Source: JAYEJB01 sp034716415 (GTDB lineage Bacteria; Patescibacteriota; Patescibacteriia; SG8-24). Taken from it: a DNA stretch of 18,272 nt. The notes beneath the pieces are model-generated. The model saw nothing but the letters and a program-made list of their open reading frames with translations. It had not been told where the DNA came from and did not search any database. Each line of letters begins with the position of its first letter. Within the stretch, counting starts at the first letter, position 1. Shown in pieces: positions 12,759 through 18,272 of the stretch. The translations under genes were made by a program, and so were the position numbers. The DNA is taken from the NCBI GenBank assembly GCA_034716415.1, contig JAYEJB010000016.1:1-18272 (forward strand), read 5' to 3'.

Positions 12759-13490
12759 TCATGCGACCGCGTGGACCGGCAAGCGGTGTTCCTTGAGCCA
12801 CGCGTGAGCCGCGGCCACGTCTTCCGGAAATCCGATCGGCATCCAGGCTGTCGCGACCGTGACCGCGACCTTCCTGTCCTTCGCCATCACCGCCACCGTC
12901 TGCGGCAGGCCGAACTCTTTTCCGTCCTTGATCGGCACCAGCTCATAGTCGAAGAAACGCCTGTCGAGCATGTACGCGCCGATATTGATTATATCGCCGT
13001 TACCGCTGCCGTCTTCCGATACACCCGTCAGATAACCGTCATCTACGGTCAGGAAACCGAAGCGCCCCTTGTCGGTCACGCGTTTTCCTAGAATCGCCAA
13101 TTCATGTCGTGTGAGCCGTTCCAGGTCTTCCGGAAGATACAGGTCATCGCCGTTCAGTACCATGAACGTCTCGTCGAGTGCGTCCGCCGCGATATGCACC
13201 GAGTGCCCGGTGCCTTTCAGCTCTTCCTGTAGGACGTAGCGGATCTTCCGGCCGCCCCACTCGTCGCCGAAGTGACTCTCGATCTGGTCCTTGAAGTAGT
13301 TGACGACCAGTACGACCTCTTCGATACACGCGGGCAGGGCCTCGAAAGACCATTCGAGTATCGGATGTCCGCCGACCGGTATCATCGGCTTCGGCGTCCC
13401 GTCGGTCAGCGGTCTCAGGCGGCTGCCCAGTCCGGCCGCCATGATGACGGCCTGGCGCGGTTGTGTTGTCTCGATGTTGTTCGGTTCCAT
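12759..13490 (-). CDS. Sugar-phosphate nucleotidyltransferase-like protein, 243 aa
   Basis: Enzymes of this family join a nucleoside triphosphate with a sugar phosphate to make an NDP-sugar. The signature MAAGLGSRLRPLTDGTPKPM lies at residues 17-36, followed by VGGHPILEW. The LKGTGHSV loop is at 91-98, and GDD at 114-116 should hold the catalytic metal. A second conserved part is IGAYMLDRRFFDYE. The length matches a catalytic domain alone, without the left-handed beta-helix of GlmU-type enzymes. The sugar and nucleotide cannot be told from sequence; glucose-1-phosphate or mannose-1-phosphate with UTP, dTTP or GTP are options. The ATG at 13490 follows AGGAG at good spacing; an in-frame start at 13520 has no such signal. 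It leads the operon with prmC. Confidence 0.87.
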   Translation of the reverse strand: MEPNNIETTQPRQAVIMAAGLGSRLRPLTDGTPKPMIPVGGHPILEWSFEALPACIEEVVLVVNYFKDQIESHFGDEWGGRKIRYVLQEELKGTGHSVHIAADALDETFMVLNGDDLYLPEDLERLTRHELAILGKRVTDKGRFGFLTVDDGYLTGVSEDGSGNGDIINIGAYMLDRRFFDYELVPIKDGKEFGLPQTVAVMAKDRKVAVTVATAWMPIGFPEDVAAAHAWLKEHRLPVHAVA

Positions 13491-13524
13491 AGCTTTCTCC
13501 TGACGGTTTGAATGTACCACCAGG

Positions 13525-13554
13525 CTCTTACCATGTTGTTTTGATATTCGTCAA
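13525..13554 (-). promoter_or_regulatory. Promoter of the nucleotidyltransferase-prmC operon
   Basis: On the minus strand TTGACG (13549-13554), an 18-base spacer and TAAGAG (13525-13530), preceded by TGG. Confidence 0.55.
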
Positions 13555-13569
13555 ATCAAACTTCTTTTT

Positions 13570-13658
13570 GTCATTGCGAGGCCGAAGGCCGCGGTAATCC
13601 CGTGATTTGAGCCAGACCGACGGGATTGCTTCGTCGGCTGCGGCTTCCTCGCAATGAC
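13570..13658. repeat. GTCATTGCGAGG palindromic repeat, copy 1
   Basis: Terminal arms GTCATTGCGAGG (13570-13581) and CCTCGCAATGAC (13647-13658) are perfect over 12 bp. Inside, AATCCCGT (13596-13603) faces ACGGGATT (13620-13627). The left arm is shared with the element at 17983. From memory, this ATTGCGAGG...CAATGAC type recurs in many unrelated bacterial genomes. It lies in the gap between prfA and the nucleotidyltransferase gene. Confidence 0.85.
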
Positions 13659-13666
13659 AATGGGGG

Positions 13667-13708
13667 GGGACGGAGCGGAGGGGGTGAGAACTTCCTCCGC
13701 TTCGTCCC
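13667..13708. repeat. GC-rich inverted repeat after prfA
   Basis: GGGACGGAGCGGAGG (13667-13681) faces CCTCCGCTTCGTCCC (13694-13708), a 15-bp stem with one mismatch. No T-run follows on either strand. It may serve as a 3' hairpin for prfA. Confidence 0.55.
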
Positions 13709-13741
13709 CTCCGTCCCTTTCCTCCGCTTCTCCGGCCCCAA

Positions 13742-14818
13742 TCACGTTTGATTTTCGCTTCCCTCAAGCCCTGTCAGATAGGCCGACTGCATCGCCGCGA
13801 CGATCTCGTCGAGTTCGCCGTCCAGGATCTTTTCGATGCTATGCCATGATTTCTTGATGCGATGGTCGGTGATACGGTCCTGCGGGTAGTTATAAGTGCG
13901 GATCTTTTCCGAGCGGTCGCCTGTGCCGATCTGTCCTCGGCGCATCGAGTCCTGTTCGTTGCGTCGTTTCTCCTCCTCCATCGTCAGCAGTCGCGCGCGC
14001 ATGATGCCCATGGCGCGGTCCTTATTCTGCGTCTGCGATCGTTCGTCTTGGCACTGCACCACGAGTCCGGTCGGCAGATGCGTGATACGCACCGCGGAGT
14101 ACGTCGTCTGTACGCTCTGTCCACCATGTCCGCCCGCCAGGAACGTATCGATGCGCAAGTCCTTCGGTTCGATCTTCAGGTCGATCTCCTCGGCCTCCGG
14201 CATCACGGCGACCGTGGCCGCGGAGGTGTGGATGCGTCCGGACTTCTCGGTCTCCGGCACGCGCTGGACGCGATGCACGCCGCTCTCGAACTTCAGGTGC
14301 CGGTACGCGTTCGCACCCTCCACCAGGAATACGGCTTCCTTTACGCCACCTAGTTCGGTCCGGCTTGAAGACACCAGTAGTGTCGTCCAGCCCTTGCGTT
14401 CAGCGTATTTGGTGTACATGCGATACAGCTCGGACGCGAACAGCGCCGCTTCCTCGCCGCCCGTTCCCGCGCGCAGCTCTACGTAGACGTTCTTGCCATC
14501 GAGCGGCTCCGGTGGAACCAGCGATGCCATGAGCTCGGTCTCCAGCTTTTCTTCTTCCGCGGTCAGTCGCTCTAACTCCTCTTCGGCCATCTGTTTGAGT
14601 TCATCGTCATCCGTTTCCGTTGACGACTGTGCTTCCTTGCGGCCCGCCTTCACCTCACTGAGTTTTCGCGCGATATCAAGACATTCCTTTATCGACGAAT
14701 ACTCCCGGTTCAGCTCCTCCATCTTTTTCGGGTCACCGAAAACCGCCGGATCCGCCAACAGCGTCTCCAGTTCCTTCGAGCGTTCTTCTTTTTTCGCGAC
14801 CGCCTTATCGATGTCCAT
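13742..14818 (-). CDS. prfA: Peptide chain release factor 1
   Basis: RF1 reads UAA and UAG in the ribosomal A site and triggers peptide release. The 358-residue protein has the normal length. The codon-reading PxT motif is PET at 188-190, in VQRVPETEKSGRIHTSA, which separates it from RF2 (SPF). The catalytic GGQ is at 232-234. Its surroundings, GGHGGQSVQTT, differ from the common SGAGGQHVNTT. RITHLPTGLVVQCQDERSQTQNK follows as usual. The ATG at 14818 was chosen; a TTG at 14827 would add three residues. No SD is visible. It lies 53 bases after rpmE, with a hairpin-T terminator in between, and upstream of prmC, whose product modifies the GGQ glutamine. Confidence 0.96.
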   Translation of the reverse strand: MDIDKAVAKKEERSKELETLLADPAVFGDPKKMEELNREYSSIKECLDIARKLSEVKAGRKEAQSSTETDDDELKQMAEEELERLTAEEEKLETELMASLVPPEPLDGKNVYVELRAGTGGEEAALFASELYRMYTKYAERKGWTTLLVSSSRTELGGVKEAVFLVEGANAYRHLKFESGVHRVQRVPETEKSGRIHTSAATVAVMPEAEEIDLKIEPKDLRIDTFLAGGHGGQSVQTTYSAVRITHLPTGLVVQCQDERSQTQNKDRAMGIMRARLLTMEEEKRRNEQDSMRRGQIGTGDRSEKIRTYNYPQDRITDHRIKKSWHSIEKILDGELDEIVAAMQSAYLTGLEGSENQT

Positions 14819-14825
14819 ATGTATC

Positions 14826-14866
14826 AAAAACGCGGGAGTCTGACGTCATTGTCAAATGCTCCCGCG
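14826..14866 (-). terminator. Intrinsic terminator between rpmE and prfA
   Basis: On the minus strand CGCGGGAG (14859-14866) pairs with CTCCCGCG (14831-14838) across a 20-base loop and ends in TTTTT. The loop carries TTGACA and the palindrome TGACGTCA. No -10 at the right distance for prfA was found. Read-through may supply prfA mRNA. Confidence 0.7.
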
Positions 14867-14871
14867 CATAG

Positions 14872-15225
14872 CTACTTGTCGGATTTTTTCCCCTCGGCCT
14901 TGCTCGGGGTCTTTGACCCGCTCTTCTTCTTGGTAGCTTTCTTCTTGGTCTCTTTCTTTTCGGTCTTGGTCGTCTTCTTGCGTGAAGCCTTCTTGTCCTT
15001 CTTGGCTTTTACGGTTTTCGTGGATTTCTTCGCTGCACGCTCTTCGAACTTCTCGACGCGTCTCGCCGTGTCGACCAGTTTCTGTTTGCCGGTGTAGAAC
15101 GGGTGGCAATTCGAACATAGTTCGACGTGAATTTCCTCGACTGTAGCCCCGACAGTGAACGTGTTCCCGCAGGCACAGGTAACCTTCGCGTCCGGAAAGT
15201 AGTTTGGATGTGTTTCTTTCTTCAT
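14872..15225 (-). CDS. rpmE: 50S ribosomal protein L31 with a long lysine-rich tail
   Basis: The first 60 or so residues are a zinc-binding (C+) L31. They begin MKKETHPNYF. The four cysteines of the zinc site are C17 and C19 (in CACG) and C37 and C40 (in CSNC), followed by the hallmark HPFYTGKQK. After about residue 63 comes a tail of about 55 residues made almost only of Lys, Ala, Thr, Ser and Glu. This brings the protein to 117 residues against about 65-90 for most L31 proteins. The tail could bind rRNA or be a disordered extension. The ATG at 15225 has no SD. The promoter is at 15249-15277. Confidence 0.95.
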   Translation of the reverse strand: MKKETHPNYFPDAKVTCACGNTFTVGATVEEIHVELCSNCHPFYTGKQKLVDTARRVEKFEERAAKKSTKTVKAKKDKKASRKKTTKTEKKETKKKATKKKSGSKTPSKAEGKKSDK

Positions 15226-15248
15226 ATAGGTGATGTTTCAACGAAGGG

Positions 15249-15277
15249 AGATTATCATTTGGGGCTAAATAATGCAA
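15249..15277 (-). promoter_or_regulatory. Promoter of rpmE
   Basis: On the minus strand TTGCAT (15272-15277), a 17-base spacer and TAATCT (15249-15254), with TGA before the -10. The leader would be about 20 bases. Confidence 0.65.
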
Positions 15278-15295
15278 GTGTTGTGAGGGTCGGAG

Positions 15296-15342
15296 GGTCT
15301 GAAGGTTGGACCCCTCGACAAGCTCAGGACAGGCGGTCTGAA
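15296..15342. repeat. CGACAAGCTCAGGAC motif flanked by direct repeats
   Basis: CCCCTCGACAAGCTCAGGAC (15311-15330) resembles a short sequence I remember from intergenic repeats of many bacteria. It is bracketed by GGTCTGAA at 15296-15303 and 15335-15342. Only one copy is in this window. Confidence 0.35.
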
Positions 15343-15360
15343 AGGCTGCGTGTTCCAGTC

Positions 15361-15389
15361 TTGCGCAAATGGAGATTTAGGTTTAAGAT
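15361..15389 (+). promoter_or_regulatory. Promoter of the metallopeptidase-like gene
   Basis: TTGCGC (15361-15366), a 17-base spacer and TAAGAT (15384-15389). Transcription would start near 15396, with the SD AAAGGAGG at 15408-15415. Confidence 0.65.
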
Positions 15390-15422
15390 GCATTTTTCTG
15401 TTCCTTGAAAGGAGGTCGGATG

Positions 15423-16247
15423 ATGGACTCTGAAAATGGAGTTCCCGGATCTAAGGTCTGGCTGGATAGGGCTGAAATCTTGATCGCGGACGGTATCGAC
15501 GAAAGATTCGCACGCAGGTATGCCCAGGCCCAGTTGGACGCGCTGCCTCCCGGAAAAGAGGGGGTGGAGAGCTTGCCGGTCACGTCGGCCGAGTGGGCGG
15601 ACATCGTCCTGCTGATAGACGCGGCGAGCGTCCTGCGGGAATATTTCGGGCTCTATCCGCTCGAGGTGTTGGCGGACCGGGTGCATCTGTTGCGGGTGGT
15701 GGAGTATCGGACCCATTTCGGCATGATCAAGAGCTGTACCTGCGGAGGACATGTCTATCTTCCGGAGCACGTCAGGTTCAGCCCGGGGCAGTGGTTGCCG
15801 TATCTGTCGCATGAGATCGCGCATCTCGCCGGATTCGTCGCCGCGACCGTGGTGATGGAATCGGAAGATGCGGCGCGGTTGAGCTACACCCGATTCGGCC
15901 TGCAACGGCTCGGCGAGGGAGGTGGACTCGAGTTCATCGGTCTGAACGAGGCCGTAGTGGAGATTGCCTCGCTCAACATCCGCAAGATCGCCGCCATGAT
16001 ATCGCCGCCGTTCGGGGAACGCTATTCGCTCGATGATGCGGCGCCAGTCGGCTATAGCGGTCAGATGACTATGGTCAACGAGCTGTGCGCCGTTTTGGCC
16101 GGGCTTGAATCCACCGAGTGGAAAGACCCTCGCGAGGTCATCGAAGTGCTACTGGCGGACTTTCTGGGCGGTAGCGATGTCCTCCTGGAGAAGTTGGCCG
16201 AAATCGCGCCATCGATACTCGAAATCTATAGGAAAATGAAGGGTTAG
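15423..16247 (+). CDS. Putative zinc metallopeptidase (HExxH protein), 274 aa
   Basis: The key motif is LSHEIAHLAGF, with HEIAH at residues 130-134. In HExxH enzymes the two His bind zinc and the Glu activates water. About 40 residues later comes LNEAVVE (174-180), whose Glu176 or Glu180 could be the third zinc ligand, as in gluzincins with an NE-A/G motif. A pair of cysteines (CTC, 105-107) lies before the motif. No signal peptide or membrane helix is seen, so it should act in the cytoplasm. The N-terminal 100 and C-terminal 90 residues are mostly helical by composition. I do not recognise the exact family, and HExxH alone can occur by chance. The SD AGGAGG is seven bases from the ATG at 15423 and four from the ATG at 15420. 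Promoter at 15361-15389. Confidence 0.72.
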   Translation: MDSENGVPGSKVWLDRAEILIADGIDERFARRYAQAQLDALPPGKEGVESLPVTSAEWADIVLLIDAASVLREYFGLYPLEVLADRVHLLRVVEYRTHFGMIKSCTCGGHVYLPEHVRFSPGQWLPYLSHEIAHLAGFVAATVVMESEDAARLSYTRFGLQRLGEGGGLEFIGLNEAVVEIASLNIRKIAAMISPPFGERYSLDDAAPVGYSGQMTMVNELCAVLAGLESTEWKDPREVIEVLLADFLGGSDVLLEKLAEIAPSILEIYRKMKG

Positions 16248-16260
16248 GTCCCGCAATCCC

Positions 16261-16289
16261 TTGCACGATCTCTACATATATAGTAGAGT
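16261..16289 (+). promoter_or_regulatory. Candidate promoter of rpsB
   Basis: TTGCAC (16261-16266), a 17-base spacer and TAGAGT (16284-16289). The spacer and -10 also form the inverted repeat CTCTAC-N7-GTAGAG (16270-16288). If used, transcription would begin just before the hairpin at 16290. Confidence 0.45.
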
Positions 16290-16319
16290 GCCCCCGCGCT
16301 CGTTAAGGTGGGGGCTTTC
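16290..16319 (+). terminator. Hairpin with T-rich tail between the metallopeptidase gene and rpsB
   Basis: GCCCCCGC pairs with GTGGGGGC (one G-U), then TTTCTT. It is 43 bases after the upstream stop, so it probably terminates that gene. It would also lie at the very start of an rpsB transcript begun at 16294, where it might act as an attenuator. Confidence 0.6.
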
Positions 16320-16341
16320 TTATAAAGGAAAAAATCACACA

Positions 16342-16400
16342 TGCGCCAGCGGGGCTAACCCGGGCCGCACCCTGGTCTTATGACCGCGGCAACCGGCGCA
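16342..16400 (+). ncRNA. Candidate structured leader of rpsB (three-way junction)
   Basis: A closing stem TGCGCC (16342-16347) / GGCGCA (16395-16400) encloses two hairpins. The first is CGGG-GCTAA-CCCG (16350-16362). The second is GCCGC...GCGGC (16364-16368 and 16386-16390), capped by GGTC-TTAT-GACC (16374-16385) with a one-sided ACCCT bulge. The SD AAGGAA follows about ten bases later. Position and shape suit a ribosomal-protein leader bound by S2 for feedback control. This is inference, not a match to a known motif. Confidence 0.5.
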
Positions 16401-16420
16401 GAGGTAAAAAGGAAAGAAAT

Positions 16421-17158
16421 ATGCCTAATCTACCCACGATTACGGAGATGTTGCAGGCCGGTGTCCACTTCGGACACAAGACCTCCAGGCGTCATCCGAA
16501 AATGGAGCCGTTCATCTTCGGTGAGAGGAGCGGTATCCACATTATCGACCTGGACAAGACTCTATCCACGATGAAGAGCACGCTCGACGCTGTACGTGAC
16601 ATGGCGGCCCGCGGTGCGACGATCCTGTTCGTCGGCACCAAGAAACAGGCGGCCGGGGTCGTCCGGAAGCACGCGGACGCGAGCGGCATGCCGCACATCA
16701 CCAACCGCTGGCTCGGCGGCACGTTCACCAACTTCAGCGAAGTGTCCGGTCTGATCCGTCGCTACCATGAGCTCAAGGAGATGCAGGACAGCGGCGCGCT
16801 CGCCAGGAAATACACCAAGAAGGAGCAACTGCGCTTCTCGCGCGAGATCGAGGATCTCGAGCAGAAGGTCGGTGGCATCAAGGACATGAAGCGCCTGCCT
16901 GACGCCATATTCATAGTCGATTGCAAGAAAGAGAAGACCGCGCTGCGCGAAGCGAAGAGCAAGGGTGTGCCGGTCATCGCGCTTCTGGACACCAACGTCA
17001 ATCCGAACGATATCGCCCACGGCATCCCGTCGAACGATGACGCGCTGAAGACCATTGAGATGATGGTCGGACTGGTCGCCGAGGCGATCAAGGAGGGCAA
17101 GGCGAATCCGGTCAAGGCGTCGGAGGGGCAGAAGCGGGAGAAGGTGCAGAAGGGGTAA
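16421..17158 (+). CDS. rpsB: 30S ribosomal protein S2
   Basis: S2 binds the small subunit near S1 and the mRNA exit. The 245 residues match the family length. Landmarks are the opening LPTITEMLQAGVHFGHKTSRRHPKM, FGERSGIHIIDLDKT, FVGTKKQA, the very conserved NRWLGGTFTNF (94-104), LPDAIFIVDCKKEKTALREA and PVIALLDTNVNPNDI. The coiled-coil hairpin of S2 corresponds to about residues 110-155. The tail is Lys-rich. It has an SD (AAGGA about eight bases before the ATG), unlike most core genes here. tsf follows 120 bases downstream, the usual order. Confidence 0.97.
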   Translation: MPNLPTITEMLQAGVHFGHKTSRRHPKMEPFIFGERSGIHIIDLDKTLSTMKSTLDAVRDMAARGATILFVGTKKQAAGVVRKHADASGMPHITNRWLGGTFTNFSEVSGLIRRYHELKEMQDSGALARKYTKKEQLRFSREIEDLEQKVGGIKDMKRLPDAIFIVDCKKEKTALREAKSKGVPVIALLDTNVNPNDIAHGIPSNDDALKTIEMMVGLVAEAIKEGKANPVKASEGQKREKVQKG

Positions 17159-17278
17159 GAGAAGAGGAGAAGGTGAGGAGGGGAGAAAGAATTTATATAA
17201 TCATATGACTCTTCTGCTCTCAGACTCTTAGTCTCTCCGACTCTCTCCGCCACGCGCCAGAAACTAATCATCATTCAT
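17159..17278 (+). promoter_or_regulatory. rpsB-tsf spacer with a -10 box and small hairpin
   Basis: The spacer starts with AG-rich sequence (GGAGAAGGTGAGGAGG, 17167-17182) that also occurs, reverse-complemented, in the block before rplY (9632-9647). It then has TATAAT (17196-17201) without a good -35, and the hairpin AGACT-CTT-AGTCT (17222-17234). tsf may thus have its own promoter. No SD precedes tsf. Confidence 0.4.
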
Positions 17279-17881
17279 ATGTCAGTAGATACTAAGACCA
17301 TTTCCGAACTCCGTGCGCGCACTGGCGCGGGCATGGTGGATTGCAAGAACGCGCTCGACGAAGCCGGTGGCGACACTGATCGCGCGGCCGAGATCCTGCG
17401 TACCAAGGGTATGGCCAAGGCCGACAAGAAAGGTGAACGCTCAACGAAGGAAGGGCTCATTCACGCCTACATCCACGGCAACGGCAAGATCGGCGCGCTC
17501 GTGGAAGTGCTCTGCGAGACCGACTTCGTGGCTCGTAACGAGCAGTTCCAGGCGTTCGTCCACGATGTCGCCATGCATGTGGTCGCCACGAATCCGCTCT
17601 ACATGACACCGGAGGAGATTCCGTCCGAGGTGCTGGAGAAGGAGAAAGAGCTGGCGATGGAAGAGTTCGCCGGATCGGGCAAGCCGCAGGAGATGATCGA
17701 GAAGATCGCCGAAGGCAAGCTCTCCAAGTATTACGAGGAAGTCTGCCTGCTGAACCAGAAGTTCATCAAGGACGAGGATATGACGATCGGCGACCTGGTC
17801 AAACAGACCATCGCCAAGACCGGAGAGAACATCCAATTGAAGCGGTTCGTCCGGTTCGCGTTGTCAGGCGGTAAGGAATAG
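17279..17881 (+). CDS. tsf: Elongation factor Ts
   Basis: EF-Ts exchanges GDP for GTP on EF-Tu. The 200-residue protein has the N-terminal UBA-like domain with the signature LRARTGAGMVDCKNAL (11-26), and the core domain with ETDFVARN (80-87), whose TDFVARN contacts EF-Tu. It ends with EDMTIGDLVKQTIAKTGENIQLKRFVRF, also standard. The length fits the short form of the family, with one core subdomain rather than the two of E. coli. The ATG at 17279 is the first in frame and begins at the conserved start; no SD is seen. The terminator is at 17905-17930. Confidence 0.97.
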   Translation: MSVDTKTISELRARTGAGMVDCKNALDEAGGDTDRAAEILRTKGMAKADKKGERSTKEGLIHAYIHGNGKIGALVEVLCETDFVARNEQFQAFVHDVAMHVVATNPLYMTPEEIPSEVLEKEKELAMEEFAGSGKPQEMIEKIAEGKLSKYYEEVCLLNQKFIKDEDMTIGDLVKQTIAKTGENIQLKRFVRFALSGGKE

Positions 17882-17904
17882 AAGCATTGGATTTGTACAG
17901 AAGG

Positions 17905-17930
17905 CGGCACCCTGAAAGGGGTGTCGTTTT
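17905..17930 (+). terminator. Intrinsic terminator of tsf
   Basis: CGGCACCC pairs with GGGTGTCG (one G-U) around a short A-rich loop, then TTTT. It ends the rpsB-tsf unit. Confidence 0.75.
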
Positions 17931-17982
17931 GGTGTGGGAGACGGTCAACTATCCTATAGAGACTACCGCAAAATCCACTCTT

Positions 17983-18097
17983 GTCATTGCGAGGCCGAAG
18001 GCCGTGGCAATCCCGTCGGAGACACCCTGCGTTCGCTTTTCGCCACATATCTTTAATCAGAGAGGGTGGGACCCCGCTGTCGGCGGGGCGCAATGAC
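17983..18097. repeat. GTCATTGCGAGG palindromic repeat, copy 2
   Basis: Ends CTTGTCATTGCG (17980-17991) and CGCAATGACAAG (18089-18100) are perfectly complementary. The left part matches copy 1 (13570-13603) with two differences. The interior is longer than in copy 1 and contains CCCCGC-TGT-CGGCGGGG-like pairing near 18073-18088. The 333-base gap after tsf (17882-18214) holds the tsf terminator, this repeat and the inverted repeats at 18143-18212. Confidence 0.85.
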
Positions 18098-18142
18098 AAG
18101 GTGGGGAAGGGAGAAGAAAGCGGGGGCGTCGGTAGGCAGGGC

Positions 18143-18212
18143 AGGTGTAGAGTACACCTTCAGGGGTGACACCCGGGTACGCCAAGGGTTACAAAGGTGT
18201 ACCGTGTCACCC
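18143..18212. repeat. Interleaved inverted repeats, possible left end of an insertion sequence
   Basis: AGGTGTA-GAG-TACACCT (18143-18159) is a perfect local palindrome, and GGGTG-A-CACCC (18164-18174) another. At longer range GTACACCTT (18152-18160) faces AAGGTGTAC (18194-18202), and GGGTGACAC (18164-18172) faces GTGTCACCC (18204-18212), in A-B-A'-B' order. A TGT start (18146) followed by such repeats and a short frame at 18215 would suit an IS end. The other end is outside the window. Confidence 0.4.
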
Positions 18213-18214
18213 AT

Positions 18215-18272
18215 ATGCCAGGATCAACATTGTCAGCCCCCAAAGAGATGCGCTTCCGCTGGTACCGGCAAG
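18215..18272 (+). CDS. Possible transposase N-terminus (runs off the window)
   Basis: The frame from ATG 18215 reads MPGSTLSAPKEMRFRWYRQ and is open at the window edge. The KEMRFRWYRQ string resembles the first helix of the helix-turn-helix domain in IS481/IS3-type transposases, by my recollection of such proteins. No SD is present. Nineteen residues are too few to be sure. The inverted repeats just upstream are consistent with an IS end. Confidence 0.35.
   Translation, partial: MPGSTLSAPKEMRFRWYRQ

Noticed and set aside
16342..16400. tRNA-like fold before rpsB
   Set aside because: Only two enclosed hairpins and no T-loop or anticodon-arm signature; it does not fit a tRNA.

Overview
The window most likely comes from a bacterium of the Candidatus Patescibacteria (CPR) group or a similarly streamlined lineage with moderate-to-high GC. 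This is an inference from gene order and style. The core genes seen are gyrB, rodA, rplY, a DUF3048 gene, prmC, a nucleotidyltransferase, prfA, rpmE, rpsB and tsf, and they sit in small operons among short proteins I do not recognise. Most core genes lack a Shine-Dalgarno (SD) sequence, while most orphan genes have a strong AGGAG-type one. I see no rRNA, tRNA or CRISPR array.

Layout. 1-1544: minus-strand orphan genes (a truncated start at 54, then two complete genes). 1804-3924: gyrB on the minus strand. 4130-6290: three plus-strand orphan cassettes (two probable divergent paralogues, then a predicted lipoprotein), each with a near-consensus sigma70-type promoter, a strong SD and an intrinsic terminator. 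6499-8646: a one-pass membrane protein and rodA. 8833-9198: a small zinc-ribbon protein. 9199-9735: a 537-base noncoding block of nested inverted repeats. 9736-11729: rplY and a DUF3048 protein. 11879-15225: a minus-strand translation block, rpmE, prfA, a sugar-nucleotidyltransferase-like gene and prmC. 15423-16247: an orphan with a zinc-metallopeptidase signature. 16421-17881: rpsB and tsf. 17882-18272: a palindromic repeat, then what may be the left end of an insertion sequence.

Functional links. PrmC methylates the GGQ glutamine of RF1, so prfA and prmC in one block form an enzyme-substrate pair. rpsB-tsf is the classical pairing of ribosomal protein S2 with EF-Ts. RodA is the wall glycan polymerase of elongation, and the exported protein before it may work at the envelope. 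The lipoprotein and the DUF3048 protein are also envelope proteins.

The most unusual signal is a family of long, nearly perfect intergenic palindromes (5426-5488, 9319-9470, 11791-11879 and a relative at 6376-6447). They share a core close to AAACAGGCWGCCTGTTT and outer arms that resemble DnaA boxes. The arm sequences differ between copies, but each copy keeps its two arms complementary, so the hairpin or cruciform itself looks conserved. Structured leaders occur before rpsB (16342-16400) and before the lipoprotein gene (about 5606-5771).
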